A DNA stretch of 64,000 bases from CAZLDI01 sp964558415 (GCA_964558415.1 CAZLDI010000001.1:186001-250000); one strand, 5' to 3'. Numbered from the stretch's first letter, positions 8,053 to 17,563 are shown. Program-made: numbers and translations. The notes: generated by a model not told the origin, from the sequence alone.

Positions 8053-9482
8053 CACACCATCGCCGGCACTTCCACCGGCCACTTGTCGTTCCAGGGGCGG
8101 GCCTGCTCGAAGGCGTAGGCGGCCTGCAGGACGAGGTCGTCGCGGTGGCGGCCGCCGACTATCTGTAGGCCGACCGGGAGGCCGTTGTCGCTGAGGCCGG
8201 CGCGGACGCTACAGGCGGGATGGCCGCTGAGGTTGAACGGATAGGTGAACGCAACCACATGCAGCGGGTGCTTGACGGGCTTCCCGCCGATCACCTCCGG
8301 CCAGTGGCCGCGGGCGTCGATCGCCTCGATCGGCAGGGTTGGCGTGAGCAGCAGGTCGTAGCTCTCGAAGAACTCGGCGAGCTGGTTCACGAGCTGGGCG
8401 CGGGCGCGCTGACCGGCGCCGTACTTCTCCGGCGTCACGCGCTTCGCCGTCAGGGTGCCCTTGATAAAGGCTCGCCCGAACTCCTCCATGTGATCTTCCA
8501 GCTTGTCGTGCAGGTAGGCGTACGTCTGCGCGCCGGACGACTTCGCCCAGAGCATGCCGGTGTCGTCGAAGATCTTGTGCACCTCGTCCACCTTGTAGCC
8601 CATCTTCTCGAACTCGCGCGCGGCGGACGTCACCTCGCGCAGGACGTCAGGCTCGCTGGTGGCGTAACCGAGGTCGGGACTCCAGGCGATGCGCAGGCCC
8701 TTCGGCAGGCGGTCGAGCACGTCCACGTAGGAGTAGCCCGGGTGCGGCAGGGAGTTCGGGTCGGTCTCGCTGGTCCCGACGACGGAGTCGATGTAAAGCG
8801 CGGCGTCCTTCACGGTGCGCACCATCGGCCCGAAGACGCTGGTGTCGTTCCAGCCGAGCATCTCGGACGGGCCCATTGGGATGCGGCCGAAGGAGACCTT
8901 CATGCCCGGCATTCCGGTCCAGCACGCGGGGATGCGGACGCTGCCGCCACCGTCTGAGCCGGTGCAGAACGGCACCTGGCCGGCCGCCACGGCCGCCGAC
9001 GAGCCGCCGCTGGAGCCGCCGGGCGTGCGCTCCGGGTTCCAGGGGTTGCGGGTGACGCCCCAGATCAGGTTCTTGGTGAACGCCGTATAGCCGAACTCCG
9101 GCGAGTTGGTCTTGCCGATGGCGATGGCGCCGGCCTTCTTCAGGCGCGTGACCTGTGTGGAGTCGCCCCGCGGGTAGTTGTCTTTGTACGGAAGAGACGC
9201 ATGGGTGGACGGGAATCCGTGGAGGTCCTCCAGCTCCTTCACGCCGAACGGCAGGCCGGCCAGCGGGCCCGGGTCCTCGCCCTTCGCGATGCGGTCGCCC
9301 ACCTTCCGCGCATCGTCCAGCAGCTCTTCCTTCGGGCGCATCGCGATGAAGGCGTTGAGCACGCCGTTCGTCTCGTCGATGCGGTCGAGACAGGCCTGCA
9401 TCAGCTCAACGGGCGAGAGCTGCTTACTGCGGATGCGGTCCGCGAGCTCGTGCGCGGATGTGAAGCAGAGGTCAGATGGCAT
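8052..9482 (-). CDS. Amidase signature-family hydrolase
   Basis: Ser-cisSer-Lys amidase of 476 residues. The Lys is in LPFGVKEL, and the Gly/Ser-rich signature GGSSGGSSAAVAAG holds the two catalytic serines. The family hydrolyses amides, including aryl amides and the GatA reaction, but no gatB or gatC neighbours are present, so a catabolic or detoxifying role is likelier. GAGGAGGAAG sits about 8 bases before the ATG at 9482, excluding a longer frame. First gene of a coupled three-gene operon, divergent from the YbaK gene. Confidence 0.92.
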   Translation of the reverse strand: MPSDLCFTSAHELADRIRSKQLSPVELMQACLDRIDETNGVLNAFIAMRPKEELLDDARKVGDRIAKGEDPGPLAGLPFGVKELEDLHGFPSTHASLPYKDNYPRGDSTQVTRLKKAGAIAIGKTNSPEFGYTAFTKNLIWGVTRNPWNPERTPGGSSGGSSAAVAAGQVPFCTGSDGGGSVRIPACWTGMPGMKVSFGRIPMGPSEMLGWNDTSVFGPMVRTVKDAALYIDSVVGTSETDPNSLPHPGYSYVDVLDRLPKGLRIAWSPDLGYATSEPDVLREVTSAAREFEKMGYKVDEVHKIFDDTGMLWAKSSGAQTYAYLHDKLEDHMEEFGRAFIKGTLTAKRVTPEKYGAGQRARAQLVNQLAEFFESYDLLLTPTLPIEAIDARGHWPEVIGGKPVKHPLHVVAFTYPFNLSGHPACSVRAGLSDNGLPVGLQIVGGRHRDDLVLQAAYAFEQARPWNDKWPVEVPAMV

Positions 9483-9646
9483 TCGGACTTCCTCCTCGTG
9501 GTCTCTAGGCCTGTCTGCGGCGGGCAGGCGAGCGAATGATACTACGAGAGGCGGTTGCGCGGAAACAGGCGAGGTATTGCCTACGGCGCCCACGGGCACC
9601 CCCTGCCACCGAACGCCCGCGCCCCGTCTGGCATCGGCGTGTACCC

Positions 9647-9675
9647 TTGACAATATTCTGGGGCGGATGTATAAG
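9647..9675 (+). promoter_or_regulatory. Sigma70-type promoter of the YbaK-domain gene
   Basis: TTGACA (9647-9652), 17 bases, TATAAG (9670-9675), about 74 bases before the GTG start. Confidence 0.7.
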
Positions 9676-9693
9676 GATGACACAGGGTCGCCC

Positions 9694-9712
9694 ATCGATA
9701 TTGTTAATCGAT
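9694..9712. promoter_or_regulatory. ATCGAT inverted repeat in the YbaK leader
   Basis: ATCGAT, 7 bases, ATCGAT, lying just downstream of the expected transcription start. It could be an operator; no partner is identified. Confidence 0.35.
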
Positions 9713-9748
9713 TCACAAGCGCCCACCCGGCGAAAGGGGGTGTATGCA

Positions 9749-10273
9749 GTGAGCATCCTCAGCCGCATCCTTAAGCGATCCGAGGACCACCCGGCGTGCC
9801 TCGTAGCCGCTTACCTGCGCGAGAACGAGGTGCCGTTCGCGGCGCACCATCATCCTGCGGCGTACACCGCGCAACACCTGGCACAGGTCGAGCACGTGCC
9901 GGGCAAGATGGTCGCCAAGGTCGTCGTGGCGTTCGCGAACGAGCAGATGCTGATGCTGGCGCTGCCGGCCCCGGTGCGCGTGAACCTGCTGAAGCTGACG
10001 GAGTTGCTGGGCACTGAGGACGTGAGGCTGGCGCGCGAAGCTGAGTTCGCCGCCGTGTTCTCAGACTGCGAAGTCGGGGCGATGCCGCCGTTCGGCAACC
10101 TGTACAACCTGCCCGTAATCGTGGAACAGACGCTGGCTAAAGACCAGCAGATAGTCTTCCAGGCAGGCACGCACACGGACACGATCGAGATGTCGTACCT
10201 GGACTTCGAACAGCTGGTGCGCCCGCGCATCGCGGACTTTGCCTACCGGCCGAACGCCTGCGCGGCCGCGTAG
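9749..10273 (+). CDS. YbaK/EbsC-like aminoacyl-tRNA deacylase-domain protein
   Basis: Protein of 174 residues matching the YbaK/prolyl-tRNA-editing fold, which hydrolyses mischarged tRNA such as Cys-tRNA(Pro) or Ala-tRNA(Pro). The family signature region toward the end reads VFQAGTHTDTIEM. The GTG start at 9749 is selected because AAAGGGGG lies 9-16 bases upstream and a strong promoter precedes it. It ends 4 bases from the convergent CaiB gene. Confidence 0.8.
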   Translation: MSILSRILKRSEDHPACLVAAYLRENEVPFAAHHHPAAYTAQHLAQVEHVPGKMVAKVVVAFANEQMLMLALPAPVRVNLLKLTELLGTEDVRLAREAEFAAVFSDCEVGAMPPFGNLYNLPVIVEQTLAKDQQIVFQAGTHTDTIEMSYLDFEQLVRPRIADFAYRPNACAAA

Positions 10274-10277
10274 CTGA

Positions 10278-12719
10278 TCAGACCAGCGCGCCCGACACCA
10301 GCACCTCCACAATCTCGTCCTCGGTCATGCCCAGGACATCGCGCATGACAACGTCGTTGTGCTGTCCCAGGCATGGCGCGGGGAAGCGCGGACCGCTGTC
10401 GTAGCCGCGGATGCGGAACTGGTGGCCGGAGTAAGGGACGTTGCCCATCTCCGGGTGGTCCATGTAGCGGTGGAAGCCCCGGTGCGCAAGCTGCGGGTCC
10501 CGCAGCAGGTCACTGCTCCTCTGCGCAACACCCGCTGGGACACCCGCCGCCTGCAGCATCCGCATGACCTCGTACGGCGGCCGCGACCGCGTCCACTCGC
10601 CCAGATTCGCATCTATCTCGTCCTCCCCCGCGAGGCGCCCTTCCGCATTCCGGAGTCTCGCATCGCGCGCCCACGCAGGGTCGCCGATGACGTGCCGAAG
10701 CGCCTCCCACTGCGTATCGGTCTCGACGGCGATGGCGCACCACTGGTCGTCGCCGGCGCAGGGGTAGGCCGCGTGGGGAGCGGCGCCTGGAGAGCGGTTG
10801 CCGTTGCGGGTAACGGTGCGTCCGGTGAGGTTGTAGTCGATCAGCTGCGGGGCGAGGTAGAGCAGGGCGGACTCCATCTGGCTGATATCGATGTACTGCC
10901 CCTGACCAGTGCGTCGCCGGTGATCGAGTGCGCCAAGGATGCCAAGGAGCAGGAAGCGAGGAGCGATGATGTCCGTATAGGCAGACCAGGGGCCTGCGGG
11001 CGGCCGGTCCGGCCAGCCGGTGACCTCAAAGAAGCCGGCGATCGCTGCGGCATGATAGCCAAAGCCCGCGAAATCTTTGGCCGGGCCGGTCTGCCCCATC
11101 AGGCAGCTGCTGGCCATGATGATCGAGGGGTTGAGCGCGCGCGCGACGTCGTACCCTATGCCCAGGCTATCTACCGTGCCAACGGTGAAGTTTTCGATGT
11201 AGACGTCTGCCCAGGCGATGAGTTTCCGGGCGAGGGCGATGCCCGCAGGGTTTTTGAGGTCGAGGGTTATGTCCAGTTTGGAGGTGTTGAAGTCGCCGAA
11301 CGACTGGGAGCGGTTGGCGCCCGGGACGCCATCCAGGTAAGGTCCCATCGTCCGCGTGCGACATGGCGGGTTCTCGGTCTCCACTCGCACGACGGTGGCA
11401 CCGTGGTCAGCAAGATATTTGGTGGCGATTGGGCCGGCCCAGGCCCAGGAGAAGTCGGCGACCTTGAGGCCCTCGAAGGGCAGCGCTCCCCTCCGTGCGC
11501 CGTCGCTATTGCGGACGCCAGCGGTGGTTGTGGTTGCCGCCTTCGGCGCTGCGGCGAGTATCTCTTCGTTGTGTTCGTTGAGCTTCGGGGCCCAGCGGCG
11601 GATGGACATTGGTGTCTCTGAGAGCTTGAGGAAGACACCCGGCGCCCGGACCTCCTGGCCGTTTGGCAGGGACGCCGACTTCCAGTATCCACGTTCCTGC
11701 AGGTGGCGAAAATGCGCCAGGTCCTCAATCGTGTTAACGGGTGCATTGGTCACGCCGACGGCCAGGCCGCGCTCCAGGAGCTCGTTCTTCGTATGCAGAC
11801 GCAGCCACTCCTGCACCTTCGTCATTATCTCCGGGAAGCTGTGGACGACCGGCTTACCCTGCAGGAAGCGGATATCCCAGGTGACCCACTCTTCATCCTC
11901 CAGCCACTCCCGAGGCACGATGCCCTCCTCCACCCACCAGCGCACCGTCTTTGCCAGCGTCCGGCCGTTCTGAAGCACAACCATATAGCCGTCCGCGCAC
12001 GCGAAGCAGATCGGCAGCGCCATCGTGCCCAGTTGCAGAGTGGCGCCGGCGCGGTTGAAGTCCTGGCCCTGGATGGCGCTGGCGAGCATCGCCTGCATGT
12101 TCGTCCAGATCACGACCGCCTGCGCTGAGACGTCAACGAATTGGCCCTGCCCCGTCTGGAGAGTGATCTCGTGGGCGATGAGTGCCGCTACGGCCGCCTC
12201 GGTGGCGGTGTGCAGCCACACCTGCGGGACGGAGATTCGGACGGGCGGCCTGTCTTTATCACCCTGGAGGATCATCTGCCCGCCCATCGCGGAGAGGGTG
12301 AGGTCCGTCGCGGCGTGTGCGGCGTACGGTCCGTCCTGACCGAACGCCGTGATTGACACGTAAACGAGGCGGGGGTTCAGCTGCCGCAGCGCGTCGAAGT
12401 CCAAGCCGAGCTTCGCCATCTCCCCCGGCGCCGCAGACTCGAAGAGGAAGTCCGCCCGCTCGACGAGTCTACGCAGCGCACCACGGCCGGCCTCGCTCGT
12501 CAGGTCAAGCGTGATACCGCGCTTGTTGCGGTTGTAGGCGAAGAAGTGGAGGCTACGTTCGGGCTCAGGCGTGTCCTCGAGCAGGGGGCCGATACGCCGG
12601 CTCGATGACCCACCGGGCGGCTCCACCTTGATGACGTCGGCGCCCAGGTCGCCCAGGATCATCGCCGCGAGCTCTCCGCGTTCGTCGGTCAGATCAAGAA
12701 CCGTGTAGGGGCTGAGCAT
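10278..12719 (-). CDS. Two-domain CaiB/BaiF (family III) CoA-transferase
   Basis: An 813-residue fusion of two family III CoA-transferase domains, joined near residue 400 by a linker rich in Ala and Thr. Domain 1 begins VLDLTDERGELAA and keeps the catalytic Asp in ATDLTLSAMGG. Domain 2 begins LKVADFSWAWAGP, but the equivalent stretch reads FGYHAAAIAGF with no Asp. This suggests one catalytic and one structural or degenerate half. GGGAGGTCC precedes the ATG. The acyl substrates are unknown. Confidence 0.9.
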   Translation of the reverse strand: MLSPYTVLDLTDERGELAAMILGDLGADVIKVEPPGGSSSRRIGPLLEDTPEPERSLHFFAYNRNKRGITLDLTSEAGRGALRRLVERADFLFESAAPGEMAKLGLDFDALRQLNPRLVYVSITAFGQDGPYAAHAATDLTLSAMGGQMILQGDKDRPPVRISVPQVWLHTATEAAVAALIAHEITLQTGQGQFVDVSAQAVVIWTNMQAMLASAIQGQDFNRAGATLQLGTMALPICFACADGYMVVLQNGRTLAKTVRWWVEEGIVPREWLEDEEWVTWDIRFLQGKPVVHSFPEIMTKVQEWLRLHTKNELLERGLAVGVTNAPVNTIEDLAHFRHLQERGYWKSASLPNGQEVRAPGVFLKLSETPMSIRRWAPKLNEHNEEILAAAPKAATTTTAGVRNSDGARRGALPFEGLKVADFSWAWAGPIATKYLADHGATVVRVETENPPCRTRTMGPYLDGVPGANRSQSFGDFNTSKLDITLDLKNPAGIALARKLIAWADVYIENFTVGTVDSLGIGYDVARALNPSIIMASSCLMGQTGPAKDFAGFGYHAAAIAGFFEVTGWPDRPPAGPWSAYTDIIAPRFLLLGILGALDHRRRTGQGQYIDISQMESALLYLAPQLIDYNLTGRTVTRNGNRSPGAAPHAAYPCAGDDQWCAIAVETDTQWEALRHVIGDPAWARDARLRNAEGRLAGEDEIDANLGEWTRSRPPYEVMRMLQAAGVPAGVAQRSSDLLRDPQLAHRGFHRYMDHPEMGNVPYSGHQFRIRGYDSGPRFPAPCLGQHNDVVMRDVLGMTEDEIVEVLVSGALV

Positions 12720-12806
12720 CGAAGGACCTCCCTGGCGTATGATGGCGCATTATAGCACCGCGGCGCGGGAGTTCAGGGCCTCGCCAGGCGCAGGAGGGAG
12801 ATGGCA

Positions 12807-13865
12807 ATGAAGGTCGCTATCGGCATCGGTTTGAATGAGAACGAGGACTGGGACGAGCTGTCGGCGTACGTGATCGAGGCGGAGAGGATGGGTGTGGACA
12901 GCGTCTGGTCGGCCGAGGCGTGGGGTCACGACGGCGCCACACCGCTCGCCTACCTCGCCGCGAAGACCTCACGCATAAGGCTGGGCAGCGGCATCCTGCA
13001 GACGGTTGGCCGCACCCCTGCGAACACGGCGATGACGGCGATGTCGCTCCAATCGATGTCCGGCGGGCGCTTCATGCTGGGCCTGGGGGTCAGCGGGCCG
13101 CAGGTTGTGGAGGGCTGGCACGGCGTGCCATACACACGCCCGATCCAGCGGCTGCGCGAGGTGATCGAGATCGTGCGCATCATCAGCAGCGGCGAGAAGT
13201 CCGCTTATGACGGCGAGATCTTCCAGCTGCCGCTGCCCGGCGGCGAGGGCAAGGCGATCCGCTCCCGGGCGAAGCCGCAGCCGAACATCCCCGTCTACCT
13301 GGCGACACTGAGCCCGAAATCGCTGGAGCTGACCGGCGAGGTCGCGGACGGCTGGGTGGGAACCTCGTTCATGCCGGAGCACGCGGAAGTGTTCTTCGAG
13401 CACGTCGGGCGCGGCGCGGCGAAGGCGGGGCGCCCGTTGAGCGCGATTGACCTCTGCGCCGGCGGCTCCGTATGCATCTCCGACGACGTAGACCGCCTGG
13501 TCGCGCGGCACCGGCCGGGCATCGCCTTCACCCTCGGGGCGATGGGGTCCAAGCGGCACAACTTCTACAACGCCGCTTTCCGCCGCGCGGGCTACGACGA
13601 GGAGGCGATCGCCGTCCAGAACCGCTGGCTGGAAGGTGACCGCGAGGGCGCGGCGTCTCTGGTGCCGGACGAGCTGGTGCTCCAGACGAACCTGCTGGGC
13701 ACGGAGGAGATGGTGCGCGAGCGCATCCGCAAATACCGCGACGCGGGCGTCAGCACGCTTCGTCTGGCACCCGACGGCCGCACCCTGGACGAAAGGCTCG
13801 AGACGTTGGGGCGGGCGATGGAGTTGGTGCGGGAAGTGAGCGCGGAGGCGGTGCGGGCGTCCTAG
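12807..13865 (+). CDS. LLM-class F420-dependent oxidoreductase
   Basis: Luciferase-like monooxygenase-fold protein of about 352 residues, beginning MKVAIGIGLNENEDWDE. Motifs include DSVWSAEAWGHDG and GRFMLGLGVSGPQ, typical of coenzyme F420-dependent oxidoreductases; FMN-dependent members are harder to exclude. AGGAGG is 9 bases from this ATG but only 3 from the alternative ATG at 12801. Its end overlaps the convergent Fic gene by 4 bases. Confidence 0.88.
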   Translation: MKVAIGIGLNENEDWDELSAYVIEAERMGVDSVWSAEAWGHDGATPLAYLAAKTSRIRLGSGILQTVGRTPANTAMTAMSLQSMSGGRFMLGLGVSGPQVVEGWHGVPYTRPIQRLREVIEIVRIISSGEKSAYDGEIFQLPLPGGEGKAIRSRAKPQPNIPVYLATLSPKSLELTGEVADGWVGTSFMPEHAEVFFEHVGRGAAKAGRPLSAIDLCAGGSVCISDDVDRLVARHRPGIAFTLGAMGSKRHNFYNAAFRRAGYDEEAIAVQNRWLEGDREGAASLVPDELVLQTNLLGTEEMVRERIRKYRDAGVSTLRLAPDGRTLDERLETLGRAMELVREVSAEAVRAS

Positions 13866-14956
13866 GACAGGCTCGGTATCGGTACCGACGTTAGCGCCGG
13901 CCCAGGGACATAGCGAGACGCGCGTCCGCGGCCGACGCGGCGCAGCAGGCCCGTTCGCTCCAACTCGTGCAGGTGACGGTAGGCGGTGGCGCGTGACACC
14001 TCAGCCGCCTCGCCGTATATCTCCGTGCTGACGCTTCCGTAGTAGGTCGCGTACGTCAGCGCCTGCACCTGAATCTGGTCGATTCCGAGCTGCGTTCCCG
14101 CTCGATAGGCGGCGTCCCAGGCCCTGCGCAGATCCTCGATCCCGGAGCGCATATCCTCGAGCGTGCTCGCCAGGGCTTCGCAGAAGTATTCCAGCCACGG
14201 AGTGTAGTTCCTTGGCGTGTGATGGTAGTGGTCACCGAGCGAAGCAGCGATGACCGCCGAGTAGGCGCTGACATCGGCATTGAGATACGTCTCCCAGGCG
14301 TGGAAACGCCTGAAGTGGTAATCACCCCGATACATCACGTAGGTGGCAATCGCTCTGGCGGTACGCCCGTTGCCGTCCCAAAAGGGATGTATCGCCACAA
14401 GCTCTAGATGAGCGATTCCAGCTTCGATGATCGGGTGCAACCCCGTCTGCCCGAGCCCCAACCAGTCTGAGAGTTTCGCCATGAGGCTCGGCACGTCGCC
14501 GGGATTCGGGGGAGTATACACAACGTTGCGCGTCAGGCTGTGCTCGACGTAGTTCTGTCCGCGTCTATACTCCCCCGGTGTCAGACTTTCCCATCCCGGG
14601 ACTCCTTCAACGATCCAGCGGTTAACCTGCCTGAGCAAACGTTCGTCGGCCTCTACTCCCTCGGCAGCCAGGCCGTACAACTGGCGCAGCGCATAAGACA
14701 GGTTCCTGATCTCTATTGAATCCTTGTCTCTAGCGTCGCCGCGTTTTTCGTCGACCAAGCGCTCGACGTCGTCAAGACTCAGCCGGTTACCTTCGATGGC
14801 CGCCGTGCTGTGTACGGTCCGTACGAGCGCATCGCGGCGAATCGCCATCTCCCAGTAAGGGAGGATGGGAACCGTGTTGATCAGGCGGCGGAACGCCTCG
14901 ATCTTCTCGAGGCTTGTGGCCATGTTGTGGGTGAATTGAATCTGCGGCTGGAACAT
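13862..14956 (-). CDS. Fic-family AMPylator with winged-helix C-terminus
   Basis: Fic domain protein of 364 residues that transfers AMP (or another nucleotide moiety) to target hydroxyl groups. The active-site loop is canonical: HPFWDGNGRTAR. An N-terminal autoinhibitory motif TAAIEGN fits the class II (S/T)xxxE(G/N) helix. The C-terminal about 60 residues look like a winged helix (SRATAYRHLHELERTGLL), so the protein may bind its own promoter. A perfect palindrome lies over the upstream -10. Confidence 0.93.
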   Translation of the reverse strand: MFQPQIQFTHNMATSLEKIEAFRRLINTVPILPYWEMAIRRDALVRTVHSTAAIEGNRLSLDDVERLVDEKRGDARDKDSIEIRNLSYALRQLYGLAAEGVEADERLLRQVNRWIVEGVPGWESLTPGEYRRGQNYVEHSLTRNVVYTPPNPGDVPSLMAKLSDWLGLGQTGLHPIIEAGIAHLELVAIHPFWDGNGRTARAIATYVMYRGDYHFRRFHAWETYLNADVSAYSAVIAASLGDHYHHTPRNYTPWLEYFCEALASTLEDMRSGIEDLRRAWDAAYRAGTQLGIDQIQVQALTYATYYGSVSTEIYGEAAEVSRATAYRHLHELERTGLLRRVGRGRASRYVPGPALTSVPIPSLS

Positions 14957-14971
14957 CGGTCTTCTTTCTTC

Positions 14972-15037
14972 TCATTATGAAGCGCAACACTGTGGAATCG
15001 TTGCATTCCCCTCAGTTATTCGCTTCATTACGAAGCG
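14972..15037. promoter_or_regulatory. Repeated palindromic operator upstream of fic
   Basis: CGCTTCATTACGAAGCG (15021-15037) is a perfect inverted repeat. Its right half, TCATTAYGAAGCG, recurs at 14972-14984, 53 bases nearer the gene. Two copies suggest autorepression by the Fic winged helix or another regulator. Confidence 0.55.
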
Positions 15038-15062
15038 TATCTTACCTACGCGCCCCTGTCAA
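15034..15062 (-). promoter_or_regulatory. Candidate fic promoter overlapping the palindrome
   Basis: Minus-strand TTGACA (15062-15057), 17 bases, TACGCT (15039-15034). The -10 overlaps the right end of the palindrome, a typical repressor placement. Confidence 0.45.
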
Positions 15063-15091
15063 GCCTTCCTCCCGCGGATCCTGTACACTCA

Positions 15092-15121
15092 TTGGACGCC
15101 CCGTTGACCGGCCACTATAAT
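15092..15121 (+). promoter_or_regulatory. Promoter of a probably leaderless ruvB mRNA
   Basis: TTGGAC (15092-15097), 18 bases, perfect TATAAT (15116-15121), then six bases and GTG. Transcription should begin at or next to the GTG at 15128. Confidence 0.6.
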
Positions 15122-15127
15122 TCACCA

Positions 15128-16180
15128 GTGAGTAGCACAAGCATTCGCATGCCCGCAACAGAGCGCGTTATCTCCGGCCAACCTCAGGAGGGCGACGAGC
15201 CGTTCGACCTCACGCTGCGCCCGCGCAGCCTCGACGAGTTCATCGGCCAGGAGAAGCTGAAGGACAACCTGGGGATCGCGATCGACGCGGCGCAGAAGCG
15301 CAAGGAGCCGCTAGACCACCTGCTCTTCTACGGCCCGCCCGGCCTCGGCAAGACCACCCTCGCCCACATCATCGCCGCGGAGATGTCCGTCTCCGTGCGC
15401 GTCACCTCGGGGCCCGCTATCGAGCGGGCGGGCGACCTGGCGGCGATCCTGACGAACCTGCAGGAGAACGACGTGCTGTTCATCGACGAAATCCACCGCT
15501 TGCCGCGCGCGGCGGAAGAGGTGCTATACCCGGCGATGGAGGACTTCGCGCTCGACATCGTGCTTGGCAAGGGGCCCGGGGCGCGCAGCGTCCGGCTGTC
15601 CGTGCCGCACTTCACGCTCGTTGGGGCGACCACGCGCTACGCGATGTTGAGCGCACCGCTGCGCGACCGCTTCGGCGCGGTCTACCGGCTGGACTTCTAC
15701 GATGCCGTCGCGATCGGGGCGATCATCCGGCGTAACGCGGCGCTCCTGAAGCTGCCGATCGAGGAGGAGGGCTCGGCGGAGATCGCGCGCCGCTCGCGCG
15801 GGACACCCCGCGTGGCCAACCGGCTGCTGCGGCGGGTGCGGGACTTCGCGCAAGTCCGCGCGGACGGGCGCATAACGGTGGAAGTGGCGAACGAGGCGCT
15901 GGCGCGGCTTGACGTGGACGACCTGGGGCTGGACGAGGTCGACCACAAGGTGCTGCGCACGATCATCGAGAAGTACGATGGCGGCCCGGTGGGGATCGAG
16001 ACGATCGCGGCCTCGATATCAGAAGAAGCCGACACGATCATGGATGTGTACGAGCCGTACCTGATGCAGGTGGGTTTCCTGCAGCGTACATCGCGCGGAC
16101 GCGTGGCGACGCGGCACGCGTACGCGCACCTGGGGATAGAAGCGCCGAAGACCGCGCAGCAGGCGCTGTTCGAACAATGA
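15128..16180 (+). CDS. ruvB: Holliday junction branch-migration helicase RuvB
   Basis: AAA+ motor of the RuvABC complex, driving branch migration of Holliday junctions. Walker A GPPGLGKTT, Walker B FIDEIH, sensor region GATTRYAML and the C-terminal winged helix are all present. From the GTG at 15128 the protein has 350 residues, normal for RuvB. That start is chosen because TATAAT ends six bases upstream, implying a leaderless transcript; ATG 15149 is another candidate. ruvA and ruvC are not in the window. The stop overlaps the next start as ATGA. Confidence 0.96.
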   Translation: MSSTSIRMPATERVISGQPQEGDEPFDLTLRPRSLDEFIGQEKLKDNLGIAIDAAQKRKEPLDHLLFYGPPGLGKTTLAHIIAAEMSVSVRVTSGPAIERAGDLAAILTNLQENDVLFIDEIHRLPRAAEEVLYPAMEDFALDIVLGKGPGARSVRLSVPHFTLVGATTRYAMLSAPLRDRFGAVYRLDFYDAVAIGAIIRRNAALLKLPIEEEGSAEIARRSRGTPRVANRLLRRVRDFAQVRADGRITVEVANEALARLDVDDLGLDEVDHKVLRTIIEKYDGGPVGIETIAASISEEADTIMDVYEPYLMQVGFLQRTSRGRVATRHAYAHLGIEAPKTAQQALFEQ

Positions 16181-16764
16181 CCGCCCGCGGCCTCGCGACC
16201 ATCTGCCTGGCCGGCGGCATCCTGCTCGCGGCCTGTGGCGGGGACGGGGACACGCCCGCCAGCGGTAGAACCGAGACCCCGTCGGGGGCAGCCACGCCGG
16301 AGGCTGTGGCCTTTTCACTCCGCAGCGACGCCTTCGACGACGGTCAGCCCATCCCGTCGCGCTTCACCTGCGACGGCGCCGACATCTCTCCGGACCTAAC
16401 CTGGAGCGACGTTCCCGACGGCGTAGAGTCGTTTGCGCTGATCATGAACGACCCGGACGCGCCCGCAGGTATATTCACGCACTGGGTGATCTTCGACATC
16501 CCTTCCAGCGCGCGCACTCTGCCGGAGAGTATCGAGCCGGCGGAGATGCCTGCCAGCGGCGCGCACGGGCGCAACAGCTTCGCAAAGATCGGATACGGCG
16601 GTCCCTGTCCTCCCAGCGGTCCGGCACACGAGTACGAATTCCAGCTCTATGCGCTGACGGAGTTGACCGGCCTGGGACCGGGCGCGTCCCGAGACGACCT
16701 GCTGGAGGCGATGGCAGGTCGTGTCATCGGCCTGGCGGAGCTCTCAGGCACTTATGGCAGGTAG
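16177..16764 (+). CDS. YbhB/YbcL-family PEBP lipoprotein
   Basis: Secreted lipoprotein of 195 residues with a lipobox-like LLAACGG. The mature part matches the bacterial phosphatidylethanolamine-binding (Raf kinase inhibitor-like) fold: DISPDLTWSDVP, MNDPDAPAG, FTHWVIFDIP and the later GYGGPCPPSGPAHEY. Ligand unknown. Overlaps the ruvB stop by 4 bases, so it is translated with ruvB although functionally unrelated. Confidence 0.88.
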   Translation: MTARGLATICLAGGILLAACGGDGDTPASGRTETPSGAATPEAVAFSLRSDAFDDGQPIPSRFTCDGADISPDLTWSDVPDGVESFALIMNDPDAPAGIFTHWVIFDIPSSARTLPESIEPAEMPASGAHGRNSFAKIGYGGPCPPSGPAHEYEFQLYALTELTGLGPGASRDDLLEAMAGRVIGLAELSGTYGR

Positions 16765-16776
16765 GAGGCGCGGGAC

Positions 16777-17544
16777 ATGACCCGCCTAACCGATAGCACG
16801 ATGCGCATCGTCTCGTGGAACATCCGCGCCGGCGGCGGCCGACGAATCGAGGCGATAGCGGAACAGATAGAGGCCTGGCGGGCGGATGTCGTGGCGCTGT
16901 CGGAATTTCGGGCTACGACGCCCTCGCGGCAGCTCGCCGAAACGTTGAGTCGCCAGGGCATGGGCTTTCAGGCTTCAACCAGCGATCCGCTCCTCCCCGC
17001 GTCCAACCGGCTGCTTGTGGCTTCGTCGTGGCCGCTCCGGCGCATTCGCCTGCGCCCGGCTCCTGACGATCGCGGGCGCTGGTGCCTCGTCGCGGTGGCT
17101 GCACCCCGGCCCTTCGCGCTGGGAGCGATGCACGTCCCCAACCGCGACTCCGGCCGCAAATACACGTTTCACGCGGCCATCGTCAAGGCGGTCGCATCCT
17201 GGCGGCGCGGCCCGGCGCTGATCATGGGCGATACGAACAGCGGGCGGATCGGCCTGGACGAAGAGGTCCCTTGCTTCGGCAAGCGCGAGGACGGCTGGAT
17301 CGCGGCGCTCGAGGGGGCCGGCTGGAGAGACGGGTTCCGCCATCTACACGGAGACACGCGATTCTACACCTGGTATTCGCCCAACGGACGAAACGGGTTC
17401 CGGCTGGACGAGGCGTTCGTGAACCGGCGCCTGCTGCCCCGCCTGCTGGACACCCGCTACGAATGGGCGGAATCACGGAACGGTGACCGGCGGCGAGACG
17501 CGGTCAGCGACCATGCGGCGCTGATCGTGGACCTCACGCCCTAG
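16777..17544 (+). CDS. Endonuclease/exonuclease/phosphatase-family protein
   Basis: EEP-superfamily phosphoesterase of 255 residues with the usual metal and catalytic motifs: SWNIRAGG, LSEFR (Glu), MGDTNSG and SDHAALI near the end. The family includes exonuclease III-like DNases and phosphodiesterases; which substrate applies is not evident. AGGAGG lies about 8 bases before the ATG. Follows the PEBP gene by 12 bases. Confidence 0.85.
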   Translation: MTRLTDSTMRIVSWNIRAGGGRRIEAIAEQIEAWRADVVALSEFRATTPSRQLAETLSRQGMGFQASTSDPLLPASNRLLVASSWPLRRIRLRPAPDDRGRWCLVAVAAPRPFALGAMHVPNRDSGRKYTFHAAIVKAVASWRRGPALIMGDTNSGRIGLDEEVPCFGKREDGWIAALEGAGWRDGFRHLHGDTRFYTWYSPNGRNGFRLDEAFVNRRLLPRLLDTRYEWAESRNGDRRRDAVSDHAALIVDLTP

Positions 17545-17563
17545 AAGGACGAGGAGAGATCAC

